Below are positions 34,794 through 44,268 of a stretch of DNA of 64,000 nucleotides, one piece after another. Position 1 is the first letter of the stretch, and every line of letters begins with the position of its first letter. The notes beneath the pieces were generated by a model. It did no database searches, was not told where the DNA came from, and saw only the letters and a list, made by a program, of their open reading frames with translations. The position numbers and the translations under genes were made by a program. The stretch comes from Deltaproteobacteria bacterium (GTDB lineage: Bacteria > Desulfobacterota > Desulfuromonadia > Desulfuromonadales > Geopsychrobacteraceae). The stretch is taken from the NCBI GenBank assembly GCA_024280335.1, contig JAJRQI010000013.1, positions 1-64,000 of the forward strand, read 5' to 3'.

Positions 34794-37361
34794 TCACCCA
34801 CCTCGTCTGCCGAGGACCGTGCGGTCCAGGATAAAGTCACAAGACGCCAGAGTCGCCTCATCGTAAACACTGCGTAAACTGCTCAAAGCTGCAACCAGGT
34901 CGGCCAGAACTTTCTGTTTGTCACCGCGCCGTCCTGCATAGGTGACCTGCAACCAACGCCGGTAAGCCCGCTCGAAACCTGCCATCTGCTTCCGATCGAC
35001 CCAGCAGATCTTCGGCAGGATATGCGCCGGGGTCTCTTGGCGGATGGTCTTTTCGACAAACCGGCGAAAATCGGCATTGGCAAACCGGCTCGGCCAGGCG
35101 GGCAGGATGACGCTGATCCGGCAACTGTAGGGGTCGATATATTTGCTGTCGCGACAATCACCACCGGTACAGATCGGCAGAAACAGACCGGTCGACTCTT
35201 CTGTCTGCACGGCGGATGGCCGCAGCAACAGGTGTTCCAGCAGAAACAGCCCTTCGTCGCTGAAACGATCCTGCAACAGATCGAGGATCCGGTCGATCGC
35301 CGCATCCCGCTCCGCCGCGCTGGCAAAATACTCGATCCGCCGGGCAAGGATGTCGCCGCTTTCATCCGTCAGATTGAAATAGAAACGACTATCGCGGGCA
35401 ATCCGCAGTTGATAATTTTTCCGCTCGCGGGCGCAGCGCAGCACCCGATGCATCTCACGGCGAGCAGTGCGCGAATCGTAGAACTTCCAGCTGCTGCTGA
35501 GCAGGATCTTGCCGCGACCCTCAGGGCGATCATCGCGGATGCGGAAGCGGTACTCCTGCAACTCATCGGCATCCCGCTCATCGTAAATATCGAGCTGCAG
35601 TTTGGCCAGGTTGCGCCGCCGGACATTGCGGATACCGAGCAACCGGCCGAGCCGCCGACTCAGCCCGCTGATATTGTCGCTGTCCCAAAGTTCAGTCCGC
35701 TGCAGATAATCAAAGGCGCCGCCGCGCTGCGCACTGAGTTCAGGATAGTCGCGCAGAAACTCGCGCTTGGCCCGAACCGCCTCAGCGGGAGCCCGACTGC
35801 GATCCAGCGCGTACATGGTCCAGGCATATTCGTTGAAATTTTCCGCAAACCGGGCCAGCAGATGGTCGAGGAAGCGGTTGCGGCGATGAAGAAAAAGATC
35901 CTCATCTTCACTCTTGGCCTGAATTGTTGCCGCCAGCTCCGCCGGTTCCGTATAAAGTCCATCCCGCTTTAAAACCCCGTCGACCAGTTGGGTAAAATAG
36001 CTCCGGTCGATCTTTTCATCCAGCGAGAAAAGTTGTCGCAGCTGCCCGAGCTGTGCGAAATAGTTGGCAAGAATCTGATCGAAGAACAGCAGATAGGCCT
36101 GCAGCTGGCGAGCTTGCGCCTTGCGCTCGGTGGTGGCCGATTCCGGCAGGCCGCTGCCGCTGATCCCGTAGTTACGGGGAAAATCTTCCTGGATACTGCG
36201 GTAATTGCTGCGCTGATAACGACCTTCGGGGATCGGCAGATCGGCACTGCCGGGGTAGGCGCTGCGCTGCTCCGCTGCCTCCATTTCGGCCAGCAGGGCT
36301 TCGACGCGTGAAAAATCGGCGCGGAACGGCAGCAGATCCTTGTAAAAAACCAGCCGTGAACACTCGACACTGATCACCGCTTGCAGCGGCTCTTCGCCCT
36401 CGGCCCAGACCGGCACCACCCAGGAATCGTCCTCCTCCGGCAACGGCGCAGCGGAGGGAGCGATGATGATATCGCGCACCGCCCGCACTCCTTCAATCTT
36501 CATGATCTCCAGTAAAATATCGGAAAGATTGATCTGCTGCCGCAGTTGCGCATCAGCCAGCTCATCGGCATCGATAAAACCGCTCTGCAGCAGCGGTCCC
36601 TCGTAGATGGTCTCGACCGGAACCCCTCGGTCCAGCTGTTGCTGCAGAGAATAGAACTTGACCGGCGGGGTGAGAAACTGCTGTACGGCCCGGAAAATCC
36701 GCGCTTCACTCAGCTCGATCTCCGCTTCCGGCGTCAGTTCGATCTCGGCACAGAGGCAGAACTGGCGCCGGCGCACCCGCTGGATGCCGGTGAAGTCCTC
36801 ACAGAGATTGCGGTTGGCATGCAGCAGCTGCCAGGCCTGCGCGATGATCGTCTCCCCTGCTGCGGCAGCAACGGTCTCCTCCAGCTCCAGCAACACCTGA
36901 TAGAGCCCCTTGAGGTCGATCTGCCCCTGCTGCTGCGGCCGGTTCTGCGCCGGAAACTCGAGATGACTGCGGCGGCAGTTGATCGCATAACTTTGCTGAT
37001 CCGGCAGCAGCCAGGCGTTACGCACCCCCGGCAGATCGATCAGCAGACGACGCAGATCATCGACCGTCACCGGGCGGCTCGGCAGCAGTTGGGCGGCGGT
37101 CGGAAAGCTAGCATCGTCCGGCTCATCGCCCTCCGGCGCCGCCAGCAGATCGGGCAACGGCCGGGAGATCCGATAACCGAGATCGGTAATCGCGTAGCTG
37201 AGCAGCTCCAGGATGGTGATCCCCGGATCATGAATATTGTAATCGGTCCACAATTTGCGTGACAGCAACTGGATATGCTGCAGCCCTTCCTCACGCAGCA
37301 ACCGGTAGTTGCCAGCCGGGGCGTTGCTCGCTGATTTGCTGATGCTGAGCTTTTCAGCCAT
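34794..37361 (-). CDS. eCIS baseplate protein, Pvc12/Afp12-like
   Basis: Large baseplate wedge protein. The 855-residue product shows the opening typical of Pvc12-like proteins: LREEGLQHIQLLSRKLWTDY followed by NIHDPGITILELLSYAITDL, a motif shared with baseplate J-related wedge proteins. Further features are YLLFFDQILANYFAQLGQLR and a C-terminal VILPAWPSRFANADFRRFVE that recurs in the group. There are no membrane segments. It overlaps the Pvc11-like gene upstream by 8 bases and ends 4 bases before the next start, so translation is tightly coupled. With the Pvc11-like protein it should form the heterodimeric wedge ring around the spike. Confidence 0.88.
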   Translation of the reverse strand: MAEKLSISKSASNAPAGNYRLLREEGLQHIQLLSRKLWTDYNIHDPGITILELLSYAITDLGYRISRPLPDLLAAPEGDEPDDASFPTAAQLLPSRPVTVDDLRRLLIDLPGVRNAWLLPDQQSYAINCRRSHLEFPAQNRPQQQGQIDLKGLYQVLLELEETVAAAAGETIIAQAWQLLHANRNLCEDFTGIQRVRRRQFCLCAEIELTPEAEIELSEARIFRAVQQFLTPPVKFYSLQQQLDRGVPVETIYEGPLLQSGFIDADELADAQLRQQINLSDILLEIMKIEGVRAVRDIIIAPSAAPLPEEDDSWVVPVWAEGEEPLQAVISVECSRLVFYKDLLPFRADFSRVEALLAEMEAAEQRSAYPGSADLPIPEGRYQRSNYRSIQEDFPRNYGISGSGLPESATTERKAQARQLQAYLLFFDQILANYFAQLGQLRQLFSLDEKIDRSYFTQLVDGVLKRDGLYTEPAELAATIQAKSEDEDLFLHRRNRFLDHLLARFAENFNEYAWTMYALDRSRAPAEAVRAKREFLRDYPELSAQRGGAFDYLQRTELWDSDNISGLSRRLGRLLGIRNVRRRNLAKLQLDIYDERDADELQEYRFRIRDDRPEGRGKILLSSSWKFYDSRTARREMHRVLRCARERKNYQLRIARDSRFYFNLTDESGDILARRIEYFASAAERDAAIDRILDLLQDRFSDEGLFLLEHLLLRPSAVQTEESTGLFLPICTGGDCRDSKYIDPYSCRISVILPAWPSRFANADFRRFVEKTIRQETPAHILPKICWVDRKQMAGFERAYRRWLQVTYAGRRGDKQKVLADLVAALSSLRSVYDEATLASCDFILDRTVLGRRGG

Positions 37362-40300
37362 GGCCGTCCCCCGCTACCTTCTGGATATCATGTTCGGCTG
37401 CTGAGATCAGAATCGCCCGCGGGTCGCTTGTCTCGACCTGATCCAGAGCGTTGTTCAGCTGATCGCTCCGATACAGTTTGAAGTCGGTCAGATAATCGAC
37501 GTAATCGAGCTGCTCGATCTGCTGCAGGATCACGGTTTTATGGATTCTTCCGGCGAAGAGGATTTCGCTTTCAACGCCGAAAGACCAGGGTGAAAGAAAC
37601 CTGACAATCTCATCATTGAGCCGGCGACGGTAAAAACCGAAGTCGAGCTGCCGCCGGAAACGGACCTTGAAAGCGACCCGGATACTCTGATAGCGCGGAT
37701 TCTCCGTATGCACCCGGACGGTCGGCCCGGTCAACTGCTGCAGATCGCGCTGAATCCGTTCCAGGGTATCGAGGTCGGCGCGCGGTTGCAGCGGATCGAC
37801 GGCGTTGCGATTCTGCTGATCGGCAACCACCACCAGGGTCAGGTGGCCCGGTGCTTCGCAGGAATCGGGGGCGGTGTGGGGCAGACACTTGGCCTGGTAA
37901 ATTTCGGGGAAATTTTCCAGCACCAGCCGTTCGACATCCCAGCGGCTGACGGCCCGGTTTTTATGCCGTAACCGCTCACTGACCCGCAGCCGGAACGCGC
38001 TGTCATCCTCAAGCATCCGGCCGCCGAAAGAAGCGTAAGGCTGACTCACAGACTTGATCGCGCTGAGTTTGTTGACCAGCTTGGAGATACTGTTCGCCGC
38101 CAGCGGCTGACGCAGTCGGGCGGGATCGCTGCCGGTATCGACAAAAGTGGCAGCGACCGCATTCGGCTGCACGTCGATCAGCCGACAAAGCGCCCTGCTG
38201 TGCTGTTTTACCGCCGCCCGCAACCAGTAAGAACCGGCGGGCAGCAGGGTGTTCCGGTTGCTGGCGATCTCCGGCAGTCTGAAGCTGATCACCCCGCTGG
38301 TCAGCAGACCGTTGCTGCCGTCGCTGAGCAGTTCGTCCACAGTCAGCGGTCGCCAGTGATTGTCGCTCAGAATGCTCCACTCCAGCGTCGGCTTCGACAA
38401 GCCCGGTTCGCCGCTGCCGTCCGCCAGTTGCAACAGCAGCGAAAGATTGCGGCCGGGATCGATGCCGGAAAAACCGAGATAAAACTCCCCTTCGTGCGGA
38501 TATTCCGGCAACAGGCTGACAGTTTTTGCCGGCAAAAAGTCCAGTTGTCGGCGCAGATAGGGATGATCGCGGCGCTGGCCGAAGGCGCCGACCTGAAAAA
38601 AAGCCAGTTCATCCCGCAACAGGTTCTCCGCACTCGCTGTCGCAAGGTCAATCTTGCCGCTGGTCGCGGTATAACTAAGCGTCAGAGATTCCAGTGTCGG
38701 GGTGTAGGGAAGCTTCGGCAGGTTCAGCGCGGTCGCCGGGCTGGCAGCGGCGGCAATCACCCGTTCGGTGTACAGCTTGGTATATTGCTGATGAAGAAAG
38801 CCTCGGTTCAGCCGCAATGACAGATAGCCATCGCGCAACCGCGCAGCCGGGACCGACTGCCCCGACAGCAGCGGATAGTACCAGTGCAGCGGGCTGAGCA
38901 GCTGGGAAACCTGAACCTGCTGAAAAGCCCAGCGATTCTGCTGCAAACGCAACATTTCGGCCTGCCGGACAGGCCGAACCTTAAGCGGGGCGGAAGACCG
39001 GGCAGCGCCGTCATCCGGGACATTGATCCGGTGTGGGTCGGCAGCATTGTTGTCGGCGAACAGCTTGACCCGGACTTCAGTCTTCCGGCCGTCGAGCCGA
39101 CCGGTCAGCTTGGCAGTAAAAGCGTTGTTGCCCGACACCCGGTAGCCGCTGGTGTTGTAAAGATCGGCAAAGTTGACCGGCGCATTCAACCACTGCAGGT
39201 TGATGGAAAAGCTCTCCAGCCTCTTGCTGAAGGCTTCGGCATGACCGATATAGAAGGTTGCACCCTTCTTGGCCTGCGGGCCGAACGGCAGGAACGGTTT
39301 GGCCGGATCAAGTTTGCCGAAATCGTTCTCCAGTTGCAGGGTCGACACCCCTTCGACTTCAACCTGGATCTCCACCGCAGCGATTTTGACCTGCTGCAGA
39401 TCAGCGTAGCCGATGTCGCTGTTTTCCTGATTGAGCAACAGCTGCAACAGGGGGGCATCGCTGTCAAAGCTGTGGCCATGCAGGTTGCGATCGTAACCGA
39501 CCAGCGCATCCTCATGCTCATCCAAAACGATTTCCATCTTGTAGCGGTCCGGCTTGGCCGCGACCAACTGCAAAGAAACCGACTTCGGCCCGATCCAGCC
39601 CTTGCTGCCGGACAGATATGCCAAAAAAGCATCCCTGCCCGCCGTCGCGACATCCAGCCCATTCGGCAAGCCGCTCAGCGCCAGCTCGATCCGGATGCTG
39701 CGCCGCCCCTCCTGCATCGCCAGCACCGGCGCGGCAAAAGCAAAGCCGATCTGTGCCTTCGGCAGCGCGGCACTGCCGAAGGCCGACCAGTGGCGCGCTT
39801 GATCAACCAGTTCGCCGCCGAGACCATCGGCCGAGTTACTGATCGGCGCCAGATGGATCGCCCGGTTGTTTGCCCGGTCGACAAACACCGAACGTAAGGA
39901 ATCGATCGACAGCGGAAACACCCCGAGGTCGTTCTCCAGGGCAAAGAGGATCTCTTTATTTTCGGCGTCTTTCCCGGCAGAGACCAGGGTGCCCTTCGGC
40001 AGCAACTGCTCGGCAACCCGCTTTTTCAGCGCAAACAGCAGGTGCACCCGGTCGGGCCGGGCCGGGCGTGATTTCAATTGCAACACATCACGGTATAAAT
40101 GCTCCAGATGGCGTTCGGTGATGCCGTTCAAGCCGCTGCGCAGATGGCGGCAAAGGCGCAGAAAGCTGATCAATAAACCGAGATGCGGCGGCAGGTCGCC
40201 GCGCGCGGCAAAGCTCTGTTCGACTGCATCCAGGTCGATATCGAAGGCCAGTTGTTGCCCGATATCCGCAGGCAGCGCGGCAAAAAACTGGCTCCAGTTG

Positions 40301-40497
40301 CCGTCGAGCTGATCGGTCTGTGGATTGATGAAATTGAGCAGCTGCGCATATTCACCGGCAAAATCGAGCCACTGCTGCAGATCGCGTTCATCGACCGGGG
40401 CGCTGCCCGGATCGAGCGCCGGCAGCAACCGCTGACGCTGGCTCTGGCCGCTGTGCAGCAGGCTGCCCAGACACTTCTGTTGTGCAGTGTTACTCAT
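37354..40497 (-). CDS. eCIS baseplate J-like protein, Pvc11/Afp11-like
   Basis: Largest baseplate component, 1047 residues. The first 200 residues (LSFLRLCRHLRSGLNGITER is in frame as ISFLRLCRHLRSGLNGITER) form a helical region with HLEHLYRDVLQLK, then LPKGTLVSAGKDAENKEILF, the beta-rich segment typical of J proteins. The C-terminal part contains SRWDVERLVLENFPEIYQAK and PRYQSIRVAFKVRFRR, matching baseplate J/gp6-type wedge proteins. Its ATG overlaps the gp25-like stop (ATGA). Assignment to Pvc11 rests on these motifs, size and position between gp25 and the Pvc12-like gene. Confidence 0.88.
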   Translation of the reverse strand: MSNTAQQKCLGSLLHSGQSQRQRLLPALDPGSAPVDERDLQQWLDFAGEYAQLLNFINPQTDQLDGNWSQFFAALPADIGQQLAFDIDLDAVEQSFAARGDLPPHLGLLISFLRLCRHLRSGLNGITERHLEHLYRDVLQLKSRPARPDRVHLLFALKKRVAEQLLPKGTLVSAGKDAENKEILFALENDLGVFPLSIDSLRSVFVDRANNRAIHLAPISNSADGLGGELVDQARHWSAFGSAALPKAQIGFAFAAPVLAMQEGRRSIRIELALSGLPNGLDVATAGRDAFLAYLSGSKGWIGPKSVSLQLVAAKPDRYKMEIVLDEHEDALVGYDRNLHGHSFDSDAPLLQLLLNQENSDIGYADLQQVKIAAVEIQVEVEGVSTLQLENDFGKLDPAKPFLPFGPQAKKGATFYIGHAEAFSKRLESFSINLQWLNAPVNFADLYNTSGYRVSGNNAFTAKLTGRLDGRKTEVRVKLFADNNAADPHRINVPDDGAARSSAPLKVRPVRQAEMLRLQQNRWAFQQVQVSQLLSPLHWYYPLLSGQSVPAARLRDGYLSLRLNRGFLHQQYTKLYTERVIAAAASPATALNLPKLPYTPTLESLTLSYTATSGKIDLATASAENLLRDELAFFQVGAFGQRRDHPYLRRQLDFLPAKTVSLLPEYPHEGEFYLGFSGIDPGRNLSLLLQLADGSGEPGLSKPTLEWSILSDNHWRPLTVDELLSDGSNGLLTSGVISFRLPEIASNRNTLLPAGSYWLRAAVKQHSRALCRLIDVQPNAVAATFVDTGSDPARLRQPLAANSISKLVNKLSAIKSVSQPYASFGGRMLEDDSAFRLRVSERLRHKNRAVSRWDVERLVLENFPEIYQAKCLPHTAPDSCEAPGHLTLVVVADQQNRNAVDPLQPRADLDTLERIQRDLQQLTGPTVRVHTENPRYQSIRVAFKVRFRRQLDFGFYRRRLNDEIVRFLSPWSFGVESEILFAGRIHKTVILQQIEQLDYVDYLTDFKLYRSDQLNNALDQVETSDPRAILISAAEHDIQKVAGDGHG

Positions 40498-40913
40498 CCG
40501 GTCTCCTCAGCTTGATAGAACGGAAACACCAGATTGTTGCGCGAGTTGGTCGCCCGCACCCGGTAGTAAACCACCAGCTCAATCTTCCCGGCCGGTTCGT
40601 CGAGGGTTTCGATCAGTACGTCCTCCAGCTCGATGCGCGGCTCGTATCGCAAGATCGCCTGCTTGACCAGTCCGCGGATATAGGTTTTCAGCGTGGTGTT
40701 GAGCGGTTCGAAGAGCAGTTCATCGAGATTGCAGCCGTACTTCGGCTGCAGAAAACGCTCGCCGACCCGGGTCGCCAGCAGAATATGCAAACTCTCCTGA
40801 ATGTCATCCTCGCCCGAAACCATCTCCAGCCCTTTGCTTATTTTCGAAAAACGGGGCGGGAAGCTCCAGCCGGTGCCGAGGAAAGGGTTGTCTGTATCGT
40901 CAAGGTTGCTCAT
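40494..40913 (-). CDS. gp25/GPW-family baseplate protein, Pvc9/Afp9-like
   Basis: Small baseplate protein equivalent to T4 gp25, which nucleates sheath assembly. The 139-residue product contains NPFLGTGWSFPPRFSK, SLHILLATRVGERFLQPKYG (the conserved gp25 core with the ERF/EP-type motif region), and the beta strands VLIETLDEPAGKIELVVYYR near the end. I set the start at 40913 (MSNLDDTDN) with AAAGGTG upstream; the frame extends to 40949 into the PAAR gene without a better site. It overlaps the downstream Pvc11-like gene by 4 bases and follows PAAR by 11. Confidence 0.92.
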   Translation of the reverse strand: MSNLDDTDNPFLGTGWSFPPRFSKISKGLEMVSGEDDIQESLHILLATRVGERFLQPKYGCNLDELLFEPLNTTLKTYIRGLVKQAILRYEPRIELEDVLIETLDEPAGKIELVVYYRVRATNSRNNLVFPFYQAEETG

Positions 40914-40924
40914 CTGTTCACCTT

Positions 40925-41203
40925 TCAGCCGAGCAGCACGGTCGGGCAACCGAGCGCAGCACCGGCACCGCAGAGACAGCTATCGCCGACCCGCAACGCC
41001 GGTTTGCCGCCGATCAACACGCTTGAGCTGCCGACCGGAAAAGGGCTGACCGTCGGCAGATGACTAGGCGGCGGAATCGGGCAGACATGATTGTCTCCCA
41101 ATACCGCAGCAGGCATGCCGCCGATCAGCACGCTCGGCTCACCAGGGCCGATGATGCTGCCACCATGATTCGAAAGATCACCGACGCGTGCTGCTGCGGG
41201 CAT
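40925..41203 (-). CDS. PAAR-domain spike tip protein, Pvc10/Afp10-like
   Basis: A 92-residue PAAR protein that caps the spike and gives a sharp tip. The repeats VLIGGMPAAVLGDNHVCP and VLIGGKPALRVGDSC, each a metal-site hairpin with glycine turns, are diagnostic, together with ARVGDLSNHGGSI at the N terminus. The histidines (H13, H39, H48) and cysteines (C41, C75, C77, C85) are candidates for the tip metal. AAGGAGA precedes the ATG. It sits between the spike gene and gp25; in Afp/PVC loci gp25 comes before PAAR, so these two genes are swapped here. Confidence 0.93.
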   Translation of the reverse strand: MPAAARVGDLSNHGGSIIGPGEPSVLIGGMPAAVLGDNHVCPIPPPSHLPTVSPFPVGSSSVLIGGKPALRVGDSCLCGAGAALGCPTVLLG

Positions 41204-41222
41204 AGCGGATCTCCTTTCAGCG

Positions 41223-42965
41223 TCAATTAATTTGCACCACCGAGCCTTTTACAACGGTCGCTCCGCCGGAGCTTATTTCTGCACCGGCACCCCCTTCCGC
41301 CTTGAAATCAGCGCTGGCGGCGAGCGAAATACCGGTCCCTTCCAGATGAAGATCACCGCTCGCCTTGATGCTGATATCCTTGGCACTTTCGAAACGGATC
41401 CCATCACCGTCAAGGGTCAGACTGTTGCCGTTTTCATCTTCGAGCAGGATGCTGCCGGCGTCCTCATCCAGGACGATTTTCTTGCCCGCCGGGGTTTCAA
41501 TGGTCAGGCTGACCTGTTCGTCGTTCCAGAGCATTTTCATACCGCTGCGGGTGACGATCCCCTTTTCGTGATTGTCATCACTGCCGGTCAGCGGCGCCGG
41601 TTTGGCGCTGCTGTTGAGCATGCCGAGGATGATGCCGTCGCGCGGATCGCTGTTGAGAAAACCGAGCACCACTTCATCGTCGATCTCCGGTCGCCAGAAA
41701 GTGCCGCGCTGTTCCCCGGCGTCGAGACAGGCGATGCGCGACCAGACACCCTCCTCCTCACTGGAAACGGTCGGGATTCGCACTTTGATCCGGTCTTCGT
41801 CGGCGGGATCTTCCAGCGAGGTCACAATGCCGATCTGCAGCCCCGCTACCGCCGGCAGCAGCCCGCCAGCCGGGGGGCTGTTGACGGCATATTGCTCGGC
41901 AAAGCCGTCCGGCGGCAGGCCGATTTGGAGATCGGTGGTCCAGGGGCCGCGACTGAATTCGTGCCGCACCCCGGAGACAAAAGCGCTGCCGTTAAAACGT
42001 TCTCCCACCCCTTGCAGCTCGACCAGCTCGCCCGGCTGCAGGTTGACGCCGGTACACTTGGCGCGCCCCTGCACCTTGGCCAAACGACTTCTCTGCAGCC
42101 GGGCATCAGCCCAAGCCTGCAGCTCCTCCTCTTTCAACTGGCCGCCATGTTTCAGCACCGGCGCTTCCTGTGCGGCGATTCCGGCCAGATCGGCAGCAGC
42201 GAGGTTGCCGGGAGCAACCACCCCTTCGGCCTCACCGGTACTATTGAGTAACTCCTGACCGGCAAAGTCCCAGGCTTCGCTGTTGACCGCTGCCAGCTGT
42301 TCGCGGGCGTCGATCTCCGCCTCGAACTCGAGCAGGGTCGCGCCGTAGGTCAGGGTCAGGGACGGCTCGGCGGAAAAATCTGGTTTGGCAATCTGCAACA
42401 CTTCCCGGTTAGTCAACACCTGCAGGCCGTTGGCCTCGGCGCGGGTCAGCAAAAAATCCCAGTCGCTGCAGTTGAACTGCACCAACTCAGCGTGTTCAAC
42501 CGAGGTCGCGGCGATCTCGTTGGCGATGGAATAGTTGCCGAGCAGCTGACTGAAAACCTCGCTGTCTTTCATGTCACTGAAATAGGCGCTGCGCCGATAA
42601 AGACTCATGCGAAACGCGCTGTGACGACAATCGACCGTCAGATAGGAGGGTCGCCCCGGTCGGGCCTTGATACCGTGGCCGGTGATGATCCCCTTGAACA
42701 GCGACTGCTCCTGCGAATGGTAGCCGCCGCTGATCTCAAGCGACTTGCCCGGCACGAACAGCTCAGCGTTACTGACGGCAAAATCCCCGCTGGCCGGATC
42801 GCCGTCAAGCAGCAGTAACTTTGCGGTGGCAATCCGGTTGACCCGTTTCACCACGGTCAGCGCCGCGACCTGATATTCACGCGGGATCTCCTGTCCTTCG
42901 ATCCGGATGCTGAAGGTCGGCCGATCGGTCGGCGCCTGAGTCTCTATGACCCGCTCGCTAGGCAT
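41223..42965 (-). CDS. VgrG-like spike protein, Pvc8/Afp8-like
   Basis: Trimeric spike (gp27-gp5 type) that sits under the baseplate and carries the PAAR tip. The 580-residue product has an N-terminal gp27-like region with SYLTVDCRHSAFRMSLYRRS and LVQFNCSDWDFLLTRAEANG, a linker and OB-like domain (about 385-460; VTSLEDPADEDRIKVRIPT, DDEVVLGFLNSDPRDGIILG), then a C-terminal beta-helix of repeating short strands (ILLEDENGNSLTLDGDGI, SIKASGDLHLEGTGISLAA). The start at 42965 has GGAGAAGGG 6 bases upstream; the GTG at 42971 is too close to it. The gene overlaps the LysM gene by 8 bases. Confidence 0.93.
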   Translation of the reverse strand: MPSERVIETQAPTDRPTFSIRIEGQEIPREYQVAALTVVKRVNRIATAKLLLLDGDPASGDFAVSNAELFVPGKSLEISGGYHSQEQSLFKGIITGHGIKARPGRPSYLTVDCRHSAFRMSLYRRSAYFSDMKDSEVFSQLLGNYSIANEIAATSVEHAELVQFNCSDWDFLLTRAEANGLQVLTNREVLQIAKPDFSAEPSLTLTYGATLLEFEAEIDAREQLAAVNSEAWDFAGQELLNSTGEAEGVVAPGNLAAADLAGIAAQEAPVLKHGGQLKEEELQAWADARLQRSRLAKVQGRAKCTGVNLQPGELVELQGVGERFNGSAFVSGVRHEFSRGPWTTDLQIGLPPDGFAEQYAVNSPPAGGLLPAVAGLQIGIVTSLEDPADEDRIKVRIPTVSSEEEGVWSRIACLDAGEQRGTFWRPEIDDEVVLGFLNSDPRDGIILGMLNSSAKPAPLTGSDDNHEKGIVTRSGMKMLWNDEQVSLTIETPAGKKIVLDEDAGSILLEDENGNSLTLDGDGIRFESAKDISIKASGDLHLEGTGISLAASADFKAEGGAGAEISSGGATVVKGSVVQIN

Positions 42966-43641
42966 TTGCACCCTTCTCCAGTGGCGGAAAAATCAGTTGT
43001 TGCCCGACCTGCAGACGACGGAAATCCTCCAGTTGATTGACCCTGGCGACCTCCAGGTAATAGTTCGGGTCGCCGTAGGCGCGGTAGCAGAGCAGCGGCA
43101 GACTGTCTCCGGCCTTGACCGTCAGCCGCCGCATCAGGTCGGGGGACTGATCATTGGCTTCTGCCGCGCGGGTGCTGTCATCGACATTTTCGCTGAAGGT
43201 CGCATCCATCACCGCCCGCAACGGGCGACCGTCACTGTAGAACAGCTTGTAGGTGATATCGGCCTTGAGCAGCACGGACTTCGATTCCAGCTTGCCCCAG
43301 AGCAGTTTCAGATAGCGCGGCCGATGGATTTCACCATCGTAGCCGGTGACGCGGAAGAACTCCTGAATCCGGTCGTAGACCTCGACCTTCTTGCCGCTGG
43401 TGCCGGTACCGTCGAACATCAGCTTGAACCGGTACTCCTGCGGCTTGACCTTGCGGAACACCAGCGGACTGCCGGTGGTCCCCTCCCCCTGCTGGCGCTG
43501 GTACTCGACATCGTAAACCTGGCCGTACTCCTGGGGATTGAAGTCGACCTTGAACTCGGCCACCGGCGCTCCGCTGTAATCCGCCTCGGTGTAAGCCTTG
43601 ATCAGTAACTTTTCCAGTTCACCTTTGTTCGGTGCGGGCAC
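42958..43641 (-). CDS. CIS tube-baseplate adaptor with LysM domain, Pvc7/Afp7-like
   Basis: A 227-residue hub protein linking inner tube to spike. Residues 1-170 form the CIS-tube-type domain (FKVDFNPQEYGQVYDVEYQR, EYRFKLMFDGTGTSG), and residues about 173-222 form a LysM-like domain (VKAGDSLPLLCYRAYGDPNY, LQVGQQLIFPP), as in gp53-type adaptors. No signal peptide is present. It follows the DUF5908 gene by 6 bases and overlaps the spike gene by 8. Presence of a LysM fold in this protein is normal for eCIS and does not imply peptidoglycan targeting by itself. Confidence 0.92.
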   Translation of the reverse strand: MPAPNKGELEKLLIKAYTEADYSGAPVAEFKVDFNPQEYGQVYDVEYQRQQGEGTTGSPLVFRKVKPQEYRFKLMFDGTGTSGKKVEVYDRIQEFFRVTGYDGEIHRPRYLKLLWGKLESKSVLLKADITYKLFYSDGRPLRAVMDATFSENVDDSTRAAEANDQSPDLMRRLTVKAGDSLPLLCYRAYGDPNYYLEVARVNQLEDFRRLQVGQQLIFPPLEKGANA

Positions 43642-43647
43642 GGCTGG

Positions 43648-43803
43648 CTACCTTTCCTGCTGATTTTTGAGAATTTCAAGCACCTGTTCAACACACTCGT
43701 TGATGATTTCGGCGCGCTGCGTTTGCGGTGCGGTGCTGCGGCGCCGAGACTCATCCCCCTCAACCACGGCACGGATGACGATTTCGTTGACCTGTACCGG
43801 CAT
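43648..43803 (-). CDS. DUF5908-family small eCIS protein, Pvc6/Afp6 position
   Basis: A 51-residue protein I translated directly: it opens MPVQVNEIVIRAVVEG, has a polar middle (DESRRRSTAPQTQ) and ends in a helix EIINECVEQVLEILKNQQER. The opening PVQVNEIVIRA and the terminal helix match the DUF5908 family found in eCIS loci between tube and LysM genes. AGGAGG lies 5 bases before the ATG. It is 12 bases after the tube gene and 6 before the LysM gene, so it is fully part of the operon. Function is unknown; in size and position it corresponds to Afp6/Pvc6. Confidence 0.88.
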   Translation of the reverse strand: MPVQVNEIVIRAVVEGDESRRRSTAPQTQRAEIINECVEQVLEILKNQQER

Positions 43804-43815
43804 AAAGTCCTCCTG

Positions 43816-44265
43816 TCAGCTGGATATCCGGGTGAAGTACTGATAGGCAAGCTCCAGCGTCTCGACCACCAACCCGTTCTCCTGTGCCTTAAAATCGGAC
43901 ACCGCCCACTTGACCGGATAAGCCCGGACGAAATTGTAGACCGGCCCGAGCGGCTCATGCTCTGCATTGAGCAACGTGACGTTGACCGTCGTCGGCGCAA
44001 AGCTGAAGTTTTCGATGGCGTCACGGCACCACTGGATCAACCCGGAATCGATGAGCAGTCCCCGCTTCAGAGTCAGGTTGGCGTATTTCGGCCGGGTCGG
44101 CAGGCGGTGGATGAAACGGTTTTCTCCGCCCTCCTGCAACTCCTCGACCCCCAGCTCAGCCGACAATCCGCCGACCTCCTGAAAACGGTTGTCCCGGTTG
44201 CTCAGCCCGGTCAGGCTGAACTCGACCCGAAAATGGAAGCCGACCGGTGGGTAGTAAATACTCAT
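43816..44265 (-). CDS. eCIS inner tube protein 2, Pvc5/Afp5-like
   Basis: A 149-residue tube-fold protein of the T4 gp19 type. Motifs include FHFRVEFSLTGLSNRDNRFQ, EVGGLSAELGVEEL, LTLKRGLLIDSGLIQWC and WAVSDFKAQENGLVVETLEL, the alternating pattern of gp19-like proteins. It is a paralogue of the tube gene just upstream; in Afp/PVC the second form (Afp5/Pvc5) makes the first ring next to the spike, and its position next to the DUF5908 and LysM genes fits that role. Gap to the upstream tube stop is 3 bases. Confidence 0.9.
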   Translation of the reverse strand: MSIYYPPVGFHFRVEFSLTGLSNRDNRFQEVGGLSAELGVEELQEGGENRFIHRLPTRPKYANLTLKRGLLIDSGLIQWCRDAIENFSFAPTTVNVTLLNAEHEPLGPVYNFVRAYPVKWAVSDFKAQENGLVVETLELAYQYFTRISS

Positions 44266-44268
44266 CGG

